DNA of 64,000 nt from Thermomonospora echinospora (lineage in GTDB: Bacteria; Actinomycetota; Actinomycetes; Streptosporangiales; Streptosporangiaceae): positions 124,001-188,000 of the forward strand of contig NZ_FNVO01000010.1 of NCBI RefSeq assembly GCF_900108175.1, in the 5' to 3' direction. The position numbers and the translations under genes are program-made. This document shows positions 15,457-24,049 of this stretch, one piece after another; the stretch's first letter is position 1; the number at the start of each line of letters is the position of its first letter. The notes below the pieces were generated by a model that saw nothing but the letters and a program-made list of their open reading frames with translations, searched no databases and was not told the origin of the DNA.

Positions 15457-16545
15457 GTGAGCGACATGCAGCAGCGCGTGCAGGAGACCATCGACCGGCT
15501 GGTGGAGTCGGGTGCCGAGCGAGGCGTCCAGGTCGCCGTGTACCGGGACGGCGAGCAGGTGGTGGACGCCGTCGCGGGTGTCGCCGACCCGCGTGACGGG
15601 CGCGCGGTCACCGCCGGCACGCCGTTCTACTGCTACTCGGTGGGCAAGACCATGACCGCGGCCATCGTTCACATGCTGGCCGAGCGGGGCGCGTTCGGGT
15701 ACGACACTCCGGTCGCGGAGCTGTGGCCGGAGTTCGGCGCGCACGGCAAGGAGGCGGTGACCGTCCGGCACGTCCTCACCCACACCGCCGGAGTGCCCGC
15801 CCTGCCCTCCGACGCCACACCGGAGGACGTGTGCGACTGGGACAAGATGTGCGCCGCGCTCGCCGACGCCACCCTGTGGTGGGAGCCGGGTACGAAGCTG
15901 GGCTACCACGCCTACACCTTCGGCTACCTCCTCGGTGAAATCGTCCGCCGGGTCACCGGCAAGCCGATCTCCCAGGTGCTGCGCGAGGACGTGGCCGAGC
16001 CGCTGGGGATGGCCGACGAACTGTACTTCGGGATGCCGGAGTCCGAGCTGGGCCGGGCGGCGCGGCTGGAGGAGCCGGAGGAGAACGCCGCGATGTTCGC
16101 CCAGATCCCCGCCGATTCCCCGATGTTCGGCACGGCGCCCAAGGCGGTCTTCCCGAACGCCGCGTTCGGCAACCGTCCCGACGTCCTGCGGGCCGACATC
16201 CCGGCGGGCGGCAAGATGTCCGCCCGCGCCATCGCCCGCCTGTACGCGGCGCTGCTCGGCCAGATCGACGGCGTCCGCCTCATCTCCCCGCAGCGGCTGG
16301 CGGAGCTCACGACCGTGGCCGTCAAGGACACCGACCAGTTCATGGGCGAGGAGACCGCCATGAGCCTGGGCTTCGGCATCGGCCACCCCGTGACCGGCGC
16401 CCAGAGCGTCTTCGGCTGGGCGGGCATCGGCGGCACCTACGCCTGCGCCGACACCGCCACGGGCATGGCCGTCGCGGTCACCAAGAACCGTCTGACCGGC
16501 GACTTCGCCGCCGTCGAAGCCGTCACCGAGGCCATCAACGGCTGA
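15457..16545 (+). CDS. Serine beta-lactamase-fold hydrolase/esterase (class C-like)
   Basis: A 362-residue penicillin-binding-like hydrolase without a signal peptide, so probably a cytoplasmic esterase or peptidase rather than a resistance enzyme. The nucleophile motif SxxK is SVGK near residue 62. The second motif region is YHAYTFGYLLGEIV, and the third lies in WAGIGGTYACAD. The GTG at 15457 is preceded by GAAGGGA; the open frame upstream is only the continuation of the tnpA remnant through the repeat. It ends head-on with the B12 transporter operon. Substrate unknown. Confidence 0.87.
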   Translation: MSDMQQRVQETIDRLVESGAERGVQVAVYRDGEQVVDAVAGVADPRDGRAVTAGTPFYCYSVGKTMTAAIVHMLAERGAFGYDTPVAELWPEFGAHGKEAVTVRHVLTHTAGVPALPSDATPEDVCDWDKMCAALADATLWWEPGTKLGYHAYTFGYLLGEIVRRVTGKPISQVLREDVAEPLGMADELYFGMPESELGRAARLEEPEENAAMFAQIPADSPMFGTAPKAVFPNAAFGNRPDVLRADIPAGGKMSARAIARLYAALLGQIDGVRLISPQRLAELTTVAVKDTDQFMGEETAMSLGFGIGHPVTGAQSVFGWAGIGGTYACADTATGMAVAVTKNRLTGDFAAVEAVTEAING

Positions 16546-16559
16546 CTTACGGGAGCCGT

Positions 16560-17555
16560 TCACGGACCGGGGCGGCGGGCCCAGTCGGTGAGGGCGGCGA
16601 GGGTGGTGAAGCGGTGGGTCGTACCGTTGAGGGCGGCCTCGTAGGCGTCGCCGGTCCAGGTGACGGTGAGGTCCGCGGGCGGCCCGGCGGCCGGGCGCCA
16701 GCCTTCGCGGGTCAGGGCGCGCTCCAGCAGGGGTCCGCGGACGCCGTCGGCGGTGACCAGGGCGGTGCCGGAGCCGCCGCCGTGCAGGACGAACACGCCC
16801 GAGGCCGCGTCGAAGGACAGGTCGTCCCCGTCGAACGACGTGGAGATCGCGCCGTCCAGCGTCAGCTCCTCCGGGGTTCCGCAGCGCAGCGCGCCCCCGG
16901 GATCGACGAGCCAGATCCGGTCGGCGATCCGCAGGGCCAGTTCCAGGTCGTGGGTGGAGACCACGACGACCAGGGAACGTTCGCGGGCCAGCCTCCGCAG
17001 CAGCCCCATGAGCGCCACCCGCGACGGGACGTCCAGGAACGCGGTCGGCTCGTCCAGCAGGATCGCGGCCGGCTCCTGGGCGAGGGCGCGGGCGGTGAGC
17101 ACCCGCTGGCGTTCGCCGTCCGACAGCTCGGTCACCGGACGTTCGGCCAGATGGGCGGCGCCGGCGGCGTCCAGCGCCCAGGCGACGACGGCGTGGTCGG
17201 CGGCGGTGAGCCGTCCGGTGAACCCGGTGTGCGGGTGGCGGCCCAGTCCGGTCAGCTCCCGGGCGGTCAGCAGGGCGGGCAGGTCCCGTTCGGTGAGGAC
17301 GACGGCGACCCGGCGGGCCAGTTCGGCCGCGTCGATCGCGGTGACGGGGGAGCCGTCGAGCAGCACGTCCCCCTCCAGCGCCGGCTGCAACCCGGCCAGG
17401 GTGCGCAGCAGCGTGGACTTGCCGGTGCCGTTCGGGCCGATCAGCACCGTCAGGTCGCCGGAACGGGCGACCGCGTCCAGCCCGGACAGCACCCGGCGGG
17501 ACGGCCGCCCACGCCGCCCCGGATAGCCGACGCTCAGCGAGCGCAGAGTCAGCAT
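16560..17555 (-). CDS. ABC transporter ATPase, B12 uptake (BtuD-like)
   Basis: The 331-residue ATPase of a FecCDE/BtuCD-type importer. It has the Walker A GPNGTGKST, an LSDGERQR signature (one Gly replaced by Asp), Walker B AILLDEPTAFLD, and the H-loop STHD. An additional C-terminal region of about 90 residues follows the nucleotide-binding fold and is not part of the minimal ATPase. ATG at 17555 is preferred to GTG at 17561 because of ribosome-binding-site spacing. It is the last gene of the riboswitch-controlled operon, after the permease. It energises uptake across the cytoplasmic membrane. Confidence 0.9.
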   Translation of the reverse strand: MLTLRSLSVGYPGRRGRPSRRVLSGLDAVARSGDLTVLIGPNGTGKSTLLRTLAGLQPALEGDVLLDGSPVTAIDAAELARRVAVVLTERDLPALLTARELTGLGRHPHTGFTGRLTAADHAVVAWALDAAGAAHLAERPVTELSDGERQRVLTARALAQEPAAILLDEPTAFLDVPSRVALMGLLRRLARERSLVVVVSTHDLELALRIADRIWLVDPGGALRCGTPEELTLDGAISTSFDGDDLSFDAASGVFVLHGGGSGTALVTADGVRGPLLERALTREGWRPAAGPPADLTVTWTGDAYEAALNGTTHRFTTLAALTDWARRPGP

Positions 17556-17601
17556 CCGCACACCCCCCGCCCGATGTCCGGCGATCGCAGGATCGGCATC
17601 G

Positions 17602-18669
17602 TCACACCGCCCATCCGGATCGGGCCGTGCGGCTGCGCAGCAGGATGGTGATGACCACCGGAGCGCCCAGCACCGTCGTCACCGCGTTCAGCGGGAGCAC
17701 GGATCCGCTGCCGGGCGCCTGCGTGGCGACGCAGCAGGCCAGCGACACGGCCGCGCCCAGCAGGACCGCGCCCGGCAGCAGCACCCGGTGGTCGGCCGTG
17801 CCCAGCAGCAGCTTGGCCATGTGCGGCACGGCCAGGCCGAGGAACGCCACCGGGCCGCAGTAGGCGGTGACCGACCCGGCCAGCACCGACGCCGTCAGCA
17901 GCGTGACGGTGCGGACCCGGCGCACCCGCACTCCCATGGTGCGGGCGTAGCCCTCCCCCAGCAGCAGCGCGTTCAGCGGTTTGACCCCGGCCAGCGCCGC
18001 CACCAGGGCCGTCCCGCAGACCGGGGCGAACAGCGCCAGGTCGCCCCAGGTGGTGCCCGCGTAGCTGCCCAGGCTCCAGCCCAGGTACTGCTGGGCGCGC
18101 TGGGCGTCGGAGTAGGCCAGTAGCAGGGTGATGATCGAGGCGGTCGCCGACCCCACCATCACCCCGATGACCAGCAGGGTCACCACCGAACGGACACGCC
18201 GCGACAGCACCAGCACCAGGCCCAGCACCGCCGCCGCCCCGCCCGAGGCCGCCACCACGACGCCGGCGCGGCCCAGCCCGGCGATCCCGCCGGTGAACGC
18301 GCCGGCCAGCCCGCCCCAGCCGGTGACGACCAGCGCCACCCCCAGGCTGGCGCCCGAGCTGACGCCCAGGATGTACGGCTCGGCCAGCGGGTTGCGGAAC
18401 AGGGTCTGCATCTGCACCCCGGCCACCGACAGCGCCGCCCCGGCCAGCAGGGCGGTGACCGCGCGCGGCAGCCGCACCGTCCAGATGATCACCTCGTCGC
18501 CGGGGTCGGCGGCGTCGGCCCGCAGCAGCGCGAGGACGGCCCGGTCCAGCGGCATCGGGGTGGAGCCCAGCGCCACCGCCAGCACGAAGGCGACCACGAC
18601 CGCCGCCGCCAGCCCCACCAGCACGGTGACGCGGCGGCGGGCGGCCGGGCCTGAACCGGGATCGGTCAC
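17602..18669 (-). CDS. ABC transporter permease, B12 uptake (FecCD/BtuC family)
   Basis: A 355-residue permease of the FecCD family with about ten membrane helices. Family motifs are present: RLPRAVTALLAGAALSVAGV, FRNPLAEPYILGVSSGA, and FLGLAVPHMAKLLLG. It forms the membrane channel of the importer as a dimer. The GTG start overlaps the stop of the binding-protein gene by three bases. Because the operon is preceded by a cobalamin riboswitch, the substrate is most likely cobalamin or a cobinamide rather than a siderophore. Confidence 0.92.
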   Translation of the reverse strand: MTDPGSGPAARRRVTVLVGLAAAVVVAFVLAVALGSTPMPLDRAVLALLRADAADPGDEVIIWTVRLPRAVTALLAGAALSVAGVQMQTLFRNPLAEPYILGVSSGASLGVALVVTGWGGLAGAFTGGIAGLGRAGVVVAASGGAAAVLGLVLVLSRRVRSVVTLLVIGVMVGSATASIITLLLAYSDAQRAQQYLGWSLGSYAGTTWGDLALFAPVCGTALVAALAGVKPLNALLLGEGYARTMGVRVRRVRTVTLLTASVLAGSVTAYCGPVAFLGLAVPHMAKLLLGTADHRVLLPGAVLLGAAVSLACCVATQAPGSGSVLPLNAVTTVLGAPVVITILLRSRTARSGWAV

Positions 18670-19862
18670 CTGGTGAGCTGTTGATAGAAGGTGAACGAGT
18701 GGCCCGGCATCAGGTCCGGGTGCAGGACGGCGACCAGGTCGGCCAGGATCAGGTCCGGGTGGCCGACGCCGCGCTCGTAGAAGTCGTTGCCGCCGCCGGG
18801 GCCCAGCGCCTTGTTGATGCCCCAGACCTTGCCGGACCTGAACGCGGCGAACTCGGCGTACCGGGAGTCGGCCTTGCGCACGTCCGCCAGGGTCTTCCAC
18901 TCGCTGACCTGGGGCAGCCAGATCTCGGCGTCGCGGGCGCGGGCGAGCACCGCCTCCAGGTCGAAGGTGGCGCTGCCGGTGCCCTCGGTGTCCGCCCAGG
19001 CGTAGGTGCCGCCCGCCTCCTTGAGCAGCTTGGCCATGAAGCTGTCCCCGTTGGGGATGGCCCACTGGCCCTGGAACATCTGGCCCGGCAGCACGGTGAC
19101 CGGCTCGGCCGTCTTCGCCTTGGCGGCCAGCGACCGGTAGCGGGCCGCCACCCCGTCGAAGACCTCGGTGGCCTTGGCCTCGGTGCCGGTCAGGGCGGCC
19201 ACGAACTTGATCCACTCGGCCCGGCCCAGCGCGGTGGTCTCCTGCCACTCGGCGTTGGCGACGATCCTGACCCCGGCCTTGCGCAGCGTGCCGTAGGAGC
19301 CGACCTCCCGGCCGTCGGTCATCAGCACGTCCGGGCGGGCGCCGATCACCTTCTCGGTGTCGATCTCCTGGCCGGTGATGTCGGCGTACTCGGTGATCGC
19401 ACCCGCCGTCACCCGTTCGCGCACCTGCGGGGAGGTGACCAGCCCGGCCGTGCCCACCCCCTTCAGCCGATCCAGCACGCCGAGGTCGGTGATGAACGGC
19501 AGGTGCGTCGTCGACCCGGCGAACATCGTGCGCACCGGGGTCTGCACGGTGACCGCTCCGGACAGCGGGCCGGTCAGCTCAGGGGCGGGAGTGCCGCAGC
19601 GCACCAGCACGTACGTCTCGGACTTGGCCCCCGGCGAGGGCTGCTTGACGGTGACGACCTGGTAGTTCTTGGCGTAGGTCAGCGTGAAGTTGGTCGCGTG
19701 CCGGATGGTCTGCTTGACCGGGAAGTAGTCCCTGGCCGCGTCGAAGTCGGTGACGCAGCCCGTACCCGCGGACGGCTCGGACTCCCGGCCGTCTCCACCG
19801 CACGCGGTCACCGCGAGCGACAGGGCCAGCAGTACGCCGGTCAGTGGCCGTGACACACCCAT
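18666..19862 (-). CDS. Substrate-binding lipoprotein, B12 uptake (BtuF-like)
   Basis: A 398-residue extracytoplasmic binding protein. The N-terminus is a lipoprotein signal peptide with lipobox AVTAC, Cys at about residue 21. The FecB/TroA-type fold is indicated by the segments FAGSTTHLPFITDLGVLDRL and VIGARPDVLMTDG, and by the final DLMPGHSFTFYQQL. ATG at 19862 is preferred to TTG at 19868. Its ribosome-binding site AGGAGAG lies in a segment that can be masked by an upstream complement (see the expression platform). First gene of the operon, controlled by the cobalamin riboswitch. Confidence 0.9.
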   Translation of the reverse strand: MGVSRPLTGVLLALSLAVTACGGDGRESEPSAGTGCVTDFDAARDYFPVKQTIRHATNFTLTYAKNYQVVTVKQPSPGAKSETYVLVRCGTPAPELTGPLSGAVTVQTPVRTMFAGSTTHLPFITDLGVLDRLKGVGTAGLVTSPQVRERVTAGAITEYADITGQEIDTEKVIGARPDVLMTDGREVGSYGTLRKAGVRIVANAEWQETTALGRAEWIKFVAALTGTEAKATEVFDGVAARYRSLAAKAKTAEPVTVLPGQMFQGQWAIPNGDSFMAKLLKEAGGTYAWADTEGTGSATFDLEAVLARARDAEIWLPQVSEWKTLADVRKADSRYAEFAAFRSGKVWGINKALGPGGGNDFYERGVGHPDLILADLVAVLHPDLMPGHSFTFYQQLTR

Positions 19863-19867
19863 GGACA

Positions 19868-19955
19868 AGGTCTCTCCTGGAGAACAGGCCGCGGTCGTCG
19901 TTCCGCGACGACGGCCCCGGCGGGCGGAGGGACGGATCGGCCAGGAGAGTCCTGC
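19868..19955 (-). promoter_or_regulatory. Riboswitch expression platform with ribosome-binding-site mimicry
   Basis: On the transcript strand the ribosome-binding site is CCAGGAGAG (complement of 19870-19880 region). About 65 bases upstream is CTCTCCTGG (complement of 19941-19949), an exact 9-base complement that could sequester it. The B12 box farther upstream carries CCAGGAGA, the same core, and could compete for the same antisequestor. This gives a plausible on/off switch acting on translation. Seen as sequence complementarity; function is inferred. Confidence 0.6.
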
Positions 19956-20004
19956 GGCACGCCGCGTCCTCTCAAGGGGGAGCTCCGCCCCATCTTGCTG
20001 AGGA

Positions 20005-20200
20005 GGCGACCGCGTGAGTCTCCTGGCTCTCGGGTCGATGCTCGTCCCGGCCTTCCCGCCCGCGTACGGGCAGTGGCGTCGTCGGGATCCGCTCGCCGAT
20101 CACAGTGGCGGGACCGCGCCGGACTTGCACCGGCTTCCTCGTTCCGCCGTCGCCTTCGCCGCGCAATCCTCGCACAGCCGACATTCCACCCCACCGCCGG
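20005..20200 (-). ncRNA. Cobalamin riboswitch
   Basis: The transcript strand carries the two diagnostic conserved blocks. One is GCCGGTGCAAGTCCGG followed by CGGTCCCGCCACTGTGA (complement of about 20103-20136). The other is the B12 box GAGCCAGGAGACTCAC (complement of about 20014-20029). Spacing and order match the class. It lies 140-340 bases upstream of the BtuF-like gene, so B12 should repress the transporter operon. The outer limits are approximate. Confidence 0.93.
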
Positions 20201-20342
20201 GACCCACCCGCCCCGGCAGTCACCCAAGACCTCTGCCGGAACCCGAGCGGACCACGCACCCGCCCACCAGGTGCGCCTTGCCTCGATCGACGCGGTGGCC
20301 GCCGGCGGCGGTGGGGCCCTGGCCGGGCGGGGCCCGCCCGGG

Positions 20343-20921
20343 TCAGCGGGGGTTCGGGCCGGGGTGGATGAAGGCGAGGGTGGCGGTGATGATCTGGTCC
20401 TGGGGATGGCCGCGGGCGATCAGGCGGGTGGCGGCGTTCAGGGTGCCGACCATCAGTTCCATGGTGACCTCCGGGGCCGGGTCGCCCAGGTCGGCCAGGG
20501 CCCGGCGGAGCGGCTCGGTCAGCTCGTGGTGGCGGGCGCGGATCTTCGCGGCGGCTTCGGGGGGCAGGCCGGTGAAGCCGATGGCGTCGGCGACGCGGTG
20601 CTCGTCGCCGCTGGCGAACTCCAGGAACGCCCGGACATAGGCGGTCACCCGGCCGGCGGAGGTGGCCTGCTCGGCCATCACCTCGCCGAGCCGGGCGATC
20701 CACTGCTCGAAGACCTCCTCCAGCAGTCGCACCAGGATGTCCAGGGAGGTGGGGAAGTACTTGTAGACGCTGGAGCGGGCCAGCCCCGTCCGGGCGCCGA
20801 TCGCCGCCGGGGTCACCGCCTGTGGGCCGTCGGTGAGCACGATCTCGCGCGCGGCCTCCAGCAGGGCGCGGTAGCGGCGGGCGCGGTGCTCGGCGACGGT
20901 GGGGGCGGTGATCCTCGGCAT
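20343..20921 (-). CDS. TetR-family regulator of the adjacent ABC transporter
   Basis: A 192-residue TetR-family protein. The DNA-binding domain is residues 10-60 (RYRALLEAAREIVLTDG, then LARSSVYKYFPTSLDILVRL). The C-terminal domain is a ligand- or dimer-forming helical bundle with VEVF-like and EVTMELMVGTLNAATR segments. It is the third gene after the permease and ATPase on the same strand, 26 bases downstream of the ATPase stop. It probably binds the palindromes at 22750-22806 in front of the operon and so controls itself. The inducer is unknown. Confidence 0.9.
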   Translation of the reverse strand: MPRITAPTVAEHRARRYRALLEAAREIVLTDGPQAVTPAAIGARTGLARSSVYKYFPTSLDILVRLLEEVFEQWIARLGEVMAEQATSAGRVTAYVRAFLEFASGDEHRVADAIGFTGLPPEAAAKIRARHHELTEPLRRALADLGDPAPEVTMELMVGTLNAATRLIARGHPQDQIITATLAFIHPGPNPR

Positions 20922-20947
20922 ACGGCTCCTCGGCGGTGGGCTGGGCG

Positions 20948-21634
20948 CTACTCCAGCCTGCCATCCCGCATGTGGACGACGCGGTCGGCGCTGTCCAGCA
21001 GTTCGGTGTCGTGGGTGACCATCACCGTGGCCGCGCCCCGCCGGTGGGACTGCTCGGCCAGCAGCGCCACGATCTCGCGGGCCCGGCGCCGGTCGAGGGC
21101 CGCGGTCGGCTCGTCGGCCAGCAGCACCGCCGGCCGGTTCATCAGCGCCCTGGCCAGCCCGACCCGCTGCCGCTCGCCGCCGGACAGCTCGTGCGGGCGG
21201 CGGCCCGCCTTGGCGGTCAGCCCGACCGCCTCCAGCAGTTCGTCGGCGTACGCACGGGCGTCCGCGGTGATCCGCCCGGACAGGTGCGGGACGAGCAGCA
21301 ACTGGTCGCGGACGGGCAGCGAGGCCGGCAGGTTGCCGCTCTGAAAGACGTAGCCGATCCGGGTCCGCCGCAGCTCGGCCAGGTCACGGGCCTTGGTGCC
21401 GGACACCTCGACGTCGGCGATGCGCACCCGGCCCCGGGTGGGGTGGATCAGCGCGCCCGCGACGGCCAGCAGGCTCGACTTGCCCGAGCCGGACGGCCCG
21501 ACGACCGCCACGAACTGTCCGGGCTCCACGGTCAGGGTGACCTCGTCCAGCGCGGTGACCAGGGTGTCGCCGGACCCGTACTCCAGGGTGACCCCGTCGA
21601 GGGCGAGCCCGGTCGTGGTGACGGTGGCGGTCAT
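20948..21634 (-). CDS. ABC transporter ATPase (MacB/LolD type)
   Basis: A 228-residue ATPase of the MacB/LolD/DevA type. It has the Walker A GPSGSGKSS, Q-loop YVFQSGNLPASLP, signature LSGGERQRVGLARAL, Walker B VLLADEPTAALD, and the H-loop in TVMVTHDTELLD. It pairs with the FtsX-like permease whose stop overlaps its start by four bases. Such systems act as mechanotransducers or exporters at the cell envelope rather than as importers. Its regulator follows in the same operon. Confidence 0.93.
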   Translation of the reverse strand: MTATVTTTGLALDGVTLEYGSGDTLVTALDEVTLTVEPGQFVAVVGPSGSGKSSLLAVAGALIHPTRGRVRIADVEVSGTKARDLAELRRTRIGYVFQSGNLPASLPVRDQLLLVPHLSGRITADARAYADELLEAVGLTAKAGRRPHELSGGERQRVGLARALMNRPAVLLADEPTAALDRRRAREIVALLAEQSHRRGAATVMVTHDTELLDSADRVVHMRDGRLE

Positions 21635-22737
21635 CGGTTGCCTCCCAGGGCGAGCAGCGGGTCAGTGGAGGTGATCTTGCGCAGCGCCGCCACGGCGCCC
21701 AGCACGCCCAGCGCGATCAGCAGCGCCATCGCGGTCACGATCGGACCGGGCACCAGGGCGATGGGCATGGCGGGCGCGGTACTCATGATCAGCGCGACCA
21801 GCCCGGCGCCGAGCGCCGCCCCGGCCACGGTGGCGGACACCAGCACCACCAGCACCTGGGCGACCGCGTCGCGGACCAGGTAGCCGACCGAGCCGCCGAG
21901 CGCCCGCACCAGTGCGATCTCGTCCTTGCGCTGCACCGTCCACACCACGAAGAAGGCGCCCACCACGAACATCGAGATCACGTACAGGAAGAACTGGATC
22001 ATCTTCATCGTGGACTGCTCGGCGGTGTAGCCGGGCGAGTGCCCGTAGGACTCCTCCACGGAGAGCACCTGGGCGTCGGGGGCGCCGGATCCGGGCTCGC
22101 CGTCCAGGGCGATGGCGGTCGCCACCTCGAACGCCGCGGCCGGTGGCTCGCCGGGCAGCCCGTACTGGATGCGCTGCCAGGTCTTCAGCGGCGCGTACAC
22201 CCCTGCGACATGTCCGTAGGAGGCGTCGCCCACGGTGCCGACCACCGGCAGCCGCACCTCGCTGCGCTCGACGACCAGTGTGTCACCGACCTTGATGCCC
22301 TCGTCGGTGAGCTTGCGGGAGACCAGCACCCCGTCGGTGCCCGCCTCCAGCGGCCGGCCGGTGTCGGGCTCGGGCGCGAGGAACGAGCCCGGCTCCACGC
22401 CGAACACGGCGATGTCGACGTCCTTGCCGGTGTGGGCCTCCTTGGCGTGGGCGAGGGTGTTCCCGTACGGGGTGGCCTCCCGGACGCCGGGGACCTGCGA
22501 CCACCGCCGAGCCTCGGCGGGATCGACCGAGCTGCGGGAGAACAGGTTCCCCTGCACGCCGGGCTCGAAGGCCAGATGGGTGGCGGGCATGGTGCGCAGC
22601 GCGGACACGCCGTCGTTGACCAGGCCGTTGGCCAGCCCGGTGAGCAGCACCGCGAGTACCGCGATCAGACCGACCACGATGCCCATCAGCGCGAAGCGCC
22701 CCCGGGCGAACCGGAGGTCGCGCAGAGCCAGGAACAC
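21631..22737 (-). CDS. FtsX/MacB-like ABC permease
   Basis: A 368-residue permease. One membrane helix is near the N-terminus (ALMGIVVGLIAVLAVLLTG), a large extracytoplasmic domain spans about residues 45-240, and three helices are at the C-terminus (FFLYVISMFVVGAFFVVW, VLVVLVSATVAGAALGAG, IVTAMALLIALGVLGAVAAL). The DEIALVRALG motif before the last helices is typical of the FtsX family. GTG at 22737 is preceded by ATGAGGTGAG. First gene of an operon with its ATPase and a TetR regulator. Its substrate is unknown; toxic lipids or antimicrobial peptides are typical for relatives. Confidence 0.9.
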   Translation of the reverse strand: MFLALRDLRFARGRFALMGIVVGLIAVLAVLLTGLANGLVNDGVSALRTMPATHLAFEPGVQGNLFSRSSVDPAEARRWSQVPGVREATPYGNTLAHAKEAHTGKDVDIAVFGVEPGSFLAPEPDTGRPLEAGTDGVLVSRKLTDEGIKVGDTLVVERSEVRLPVVGTVGDASYGHVAGVYAPLKTWQRIQYGLPGEPPAAAFEVATAIALDGEPGSGAPDAQVLSVEESYGHSPGYTAEQSTMKMIQFFLYVISMFVVGAFFVVWTVQRKDEIALVRALGGSVGYLVRDAVAQVLVVLVSATVAGAALGAGLVALIMSTAPAMPIALVPGPIVTAMALLIALGVLGAVAALRKITSTDPLLALGGNR

Positions 22738-22749
22738 GGACTCACCTCA

Positions 22750-22806
22750 TAGATTTGGCGACACGACGTTCCTAAATCTAGGGATAGCGGCACCGTGTCG
22801 CCAAAT
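22750..22806. promoter_or_regulatory. Nested inverted repeats in the divergent promoter region (TetR operator candidate)
   Basis: ATTTGGCGACACG (22753-22765) has an exact inverted copy CGTGTCGCCAAAT (22794-22806). Overlapping it, TAGATTT (22750-22756) is mirrored by AAATCTA (22774-22780). The block sits 13 bases upstream of the permease GTG and about 30 bases upstream of the divergent DUF2804 ATG, so binding would affect both. The TetR protein of the operon is the natural candidate. Confidence 0.65.
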
Positions 22807-22835
22807 TGCCGATCACCGGGTTCTACGCTGGGACG

Positions 22836-23882
22836 ATGGCCACCGCCGAACGCGAGATCACCGAGCCCGTCCCGCTGTGCCTGCCGGACGGGCGGCTCAA
22901 CCCCGCGGCCACCGGCTGGTCGCGGCGTCCCCTGCACGAGTGCGACCTACGTGGCTGGGGCCGCACCAAGCGCTGGGAGTACTGGTGCGTGACGACCCCC
23001 ACCCACCTGGTGGCGGTGACCGTCAGCGACCTGGACTTCCTCGCCCTCAACAGCGTCTACTTCCTGGAGTACGGCGGGCGCGAGGTGGAACGCACCGCGC
23101 TGGTCCCGTTCGGCCGCGGCGTACGCCTGCCGCCGGTGATCGCGGGCACCCCCGGCGACCTGGAGACGGACGTGGTGGTCGGCCCCGAGCGCCCCACCGG
23201 AGGGCAGGTCCGGGTGGAGATCCGGGCGGTCGCCGGCGGCACCCGGCTGCGGGCCCGCTGCCTGACCCCCGACCGGCAGCCGCTGGAGGTCGACCTGGTG
23301 GTGGGGCTGCCGGACGGGCACGAGACGCTGAGCGTGGTCGTCCCCTGGAGCGACCGCCGGTTCCAGTACACCTCCAAGCACACCGCCCGTCCCGCCACCG
23401 GCACCGTCCGGATCGGCACGACCGTCCACGAGTTCGGCGAGGACGCCTGGGGCGTCCTCGACCACGGCCGTGGCCGCTGGCCGCGTGCGATCACCTGGAA
23501 CTGGGGCGCCGCCTCCGGCCGCACCGGGGGGCGCGTCGTCGGGCTGCAACTCGGCGGCAAGTGGACCGACGGCACCGGGGCGACCGAGAACGCGCTGTGC
23601 GTGGACGGACGGCTCACCAAGATCGGTCAGGAACTGGAGTGGCGTTACTCGGCGTCCGACTTCATGGCCCCCTGGACGATCCGCACCCCCGACGGCGACC
23701 AGGTCGACCTGACCTTCACCCCGTTCCACGACCGCGTCACCCGCACCGAGGCGGGCCTGCTCGCCAACCGCACCGACCAGTGCTTCGGCCACTACAGCGG
23801 GCGGGTCCGCACCGACGACGGCCTGGACGTCGCCGTCGACGGTCTCCTCGGCTGGGCCGAAGAGGTTCACATGCGCTGGTGA
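22836..23882 (+). CDS. DUF2804-family protein
   Basis: A 348-residue soluble protein of the DUF2804 family, which has a lipocalin-like, mostly beta-strand appearance. Conserved segments are GWGRTKRWEYWCVTTPTH, FGEDAWGVLDHGRGRWPR and WNWGAASGRTGGRVVGLQLG, the last reading like a substrate-binding strand. ATG at 22836 is used; an in-frame TTG at 22806 lies inside the operator. It is divergent from the FtsX-like operon and shares its promoter region. No enzymatic role is established for the family. Confidence 0.85.
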   Translation: MATAEREITEPVPLCLPDGRLNPAATGWSRRPLHECDLRGWGRTKRWEYWCVTTPTHLVAVTVSDLDFLALNSVYFLEYGGREVERTALVPFGRGVRLPPVIAGTPGDLETDVVVGPERPTGGQVRVEIRAVAGGTRLRARCLTPDRQPLEVDLVVGLPDGHETLSVVVPWSDRRFQYTSKHTARPATGTVRIGTTVHEFGEDAWGVLDHGRGRWPRAITWNWGAASGRTGGRVVGLQLGGKWTDGTGATENALCVDGRLTKIGQELEWRYSASDFMAPWTIRTPDGDQVDLTFTPFHDRVTRTEAGLLANRTDQCFGHYSGRVRTDDGLDVAVDGLLGWAEEVHMRW

Positions 23883-23896
23883 CCGGCGGGCCGTCC

Positions 23897-23931
23897 GGCC
23901 GAAGGTCCCCTTGATCTACGGACCTTCGGCC
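23897..23931 (+). terminator. Hairpin terminator after the DUF2804 gene
   Basis: GGCCGAAGGTCC (23897-23908) pairs with GGACCTTCGGCC (23920-23931), 15 bases after the stop, with an 11-base loop. Confidence 0.8.
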
Positions 23932-24049
23932 CTGCTGACGGTAAAGGGCCGGTGCTGGACTGGAATCGCTCGATCTACCAAGGGGGGTGGTCGGGCCTCC
24001 GGCCGGGATCGGACCGCGTGGCCGCATCCCCGTCCGCCGAGGAGCGCCC

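Noticed and set aside
16560-19862. The leftward ABC importer as a second siderophore uptake system
   Set aside because: The family is compatible, but the upstream cobalamin riboswitch assigns it to B12-type uptake, and no iron box is present.
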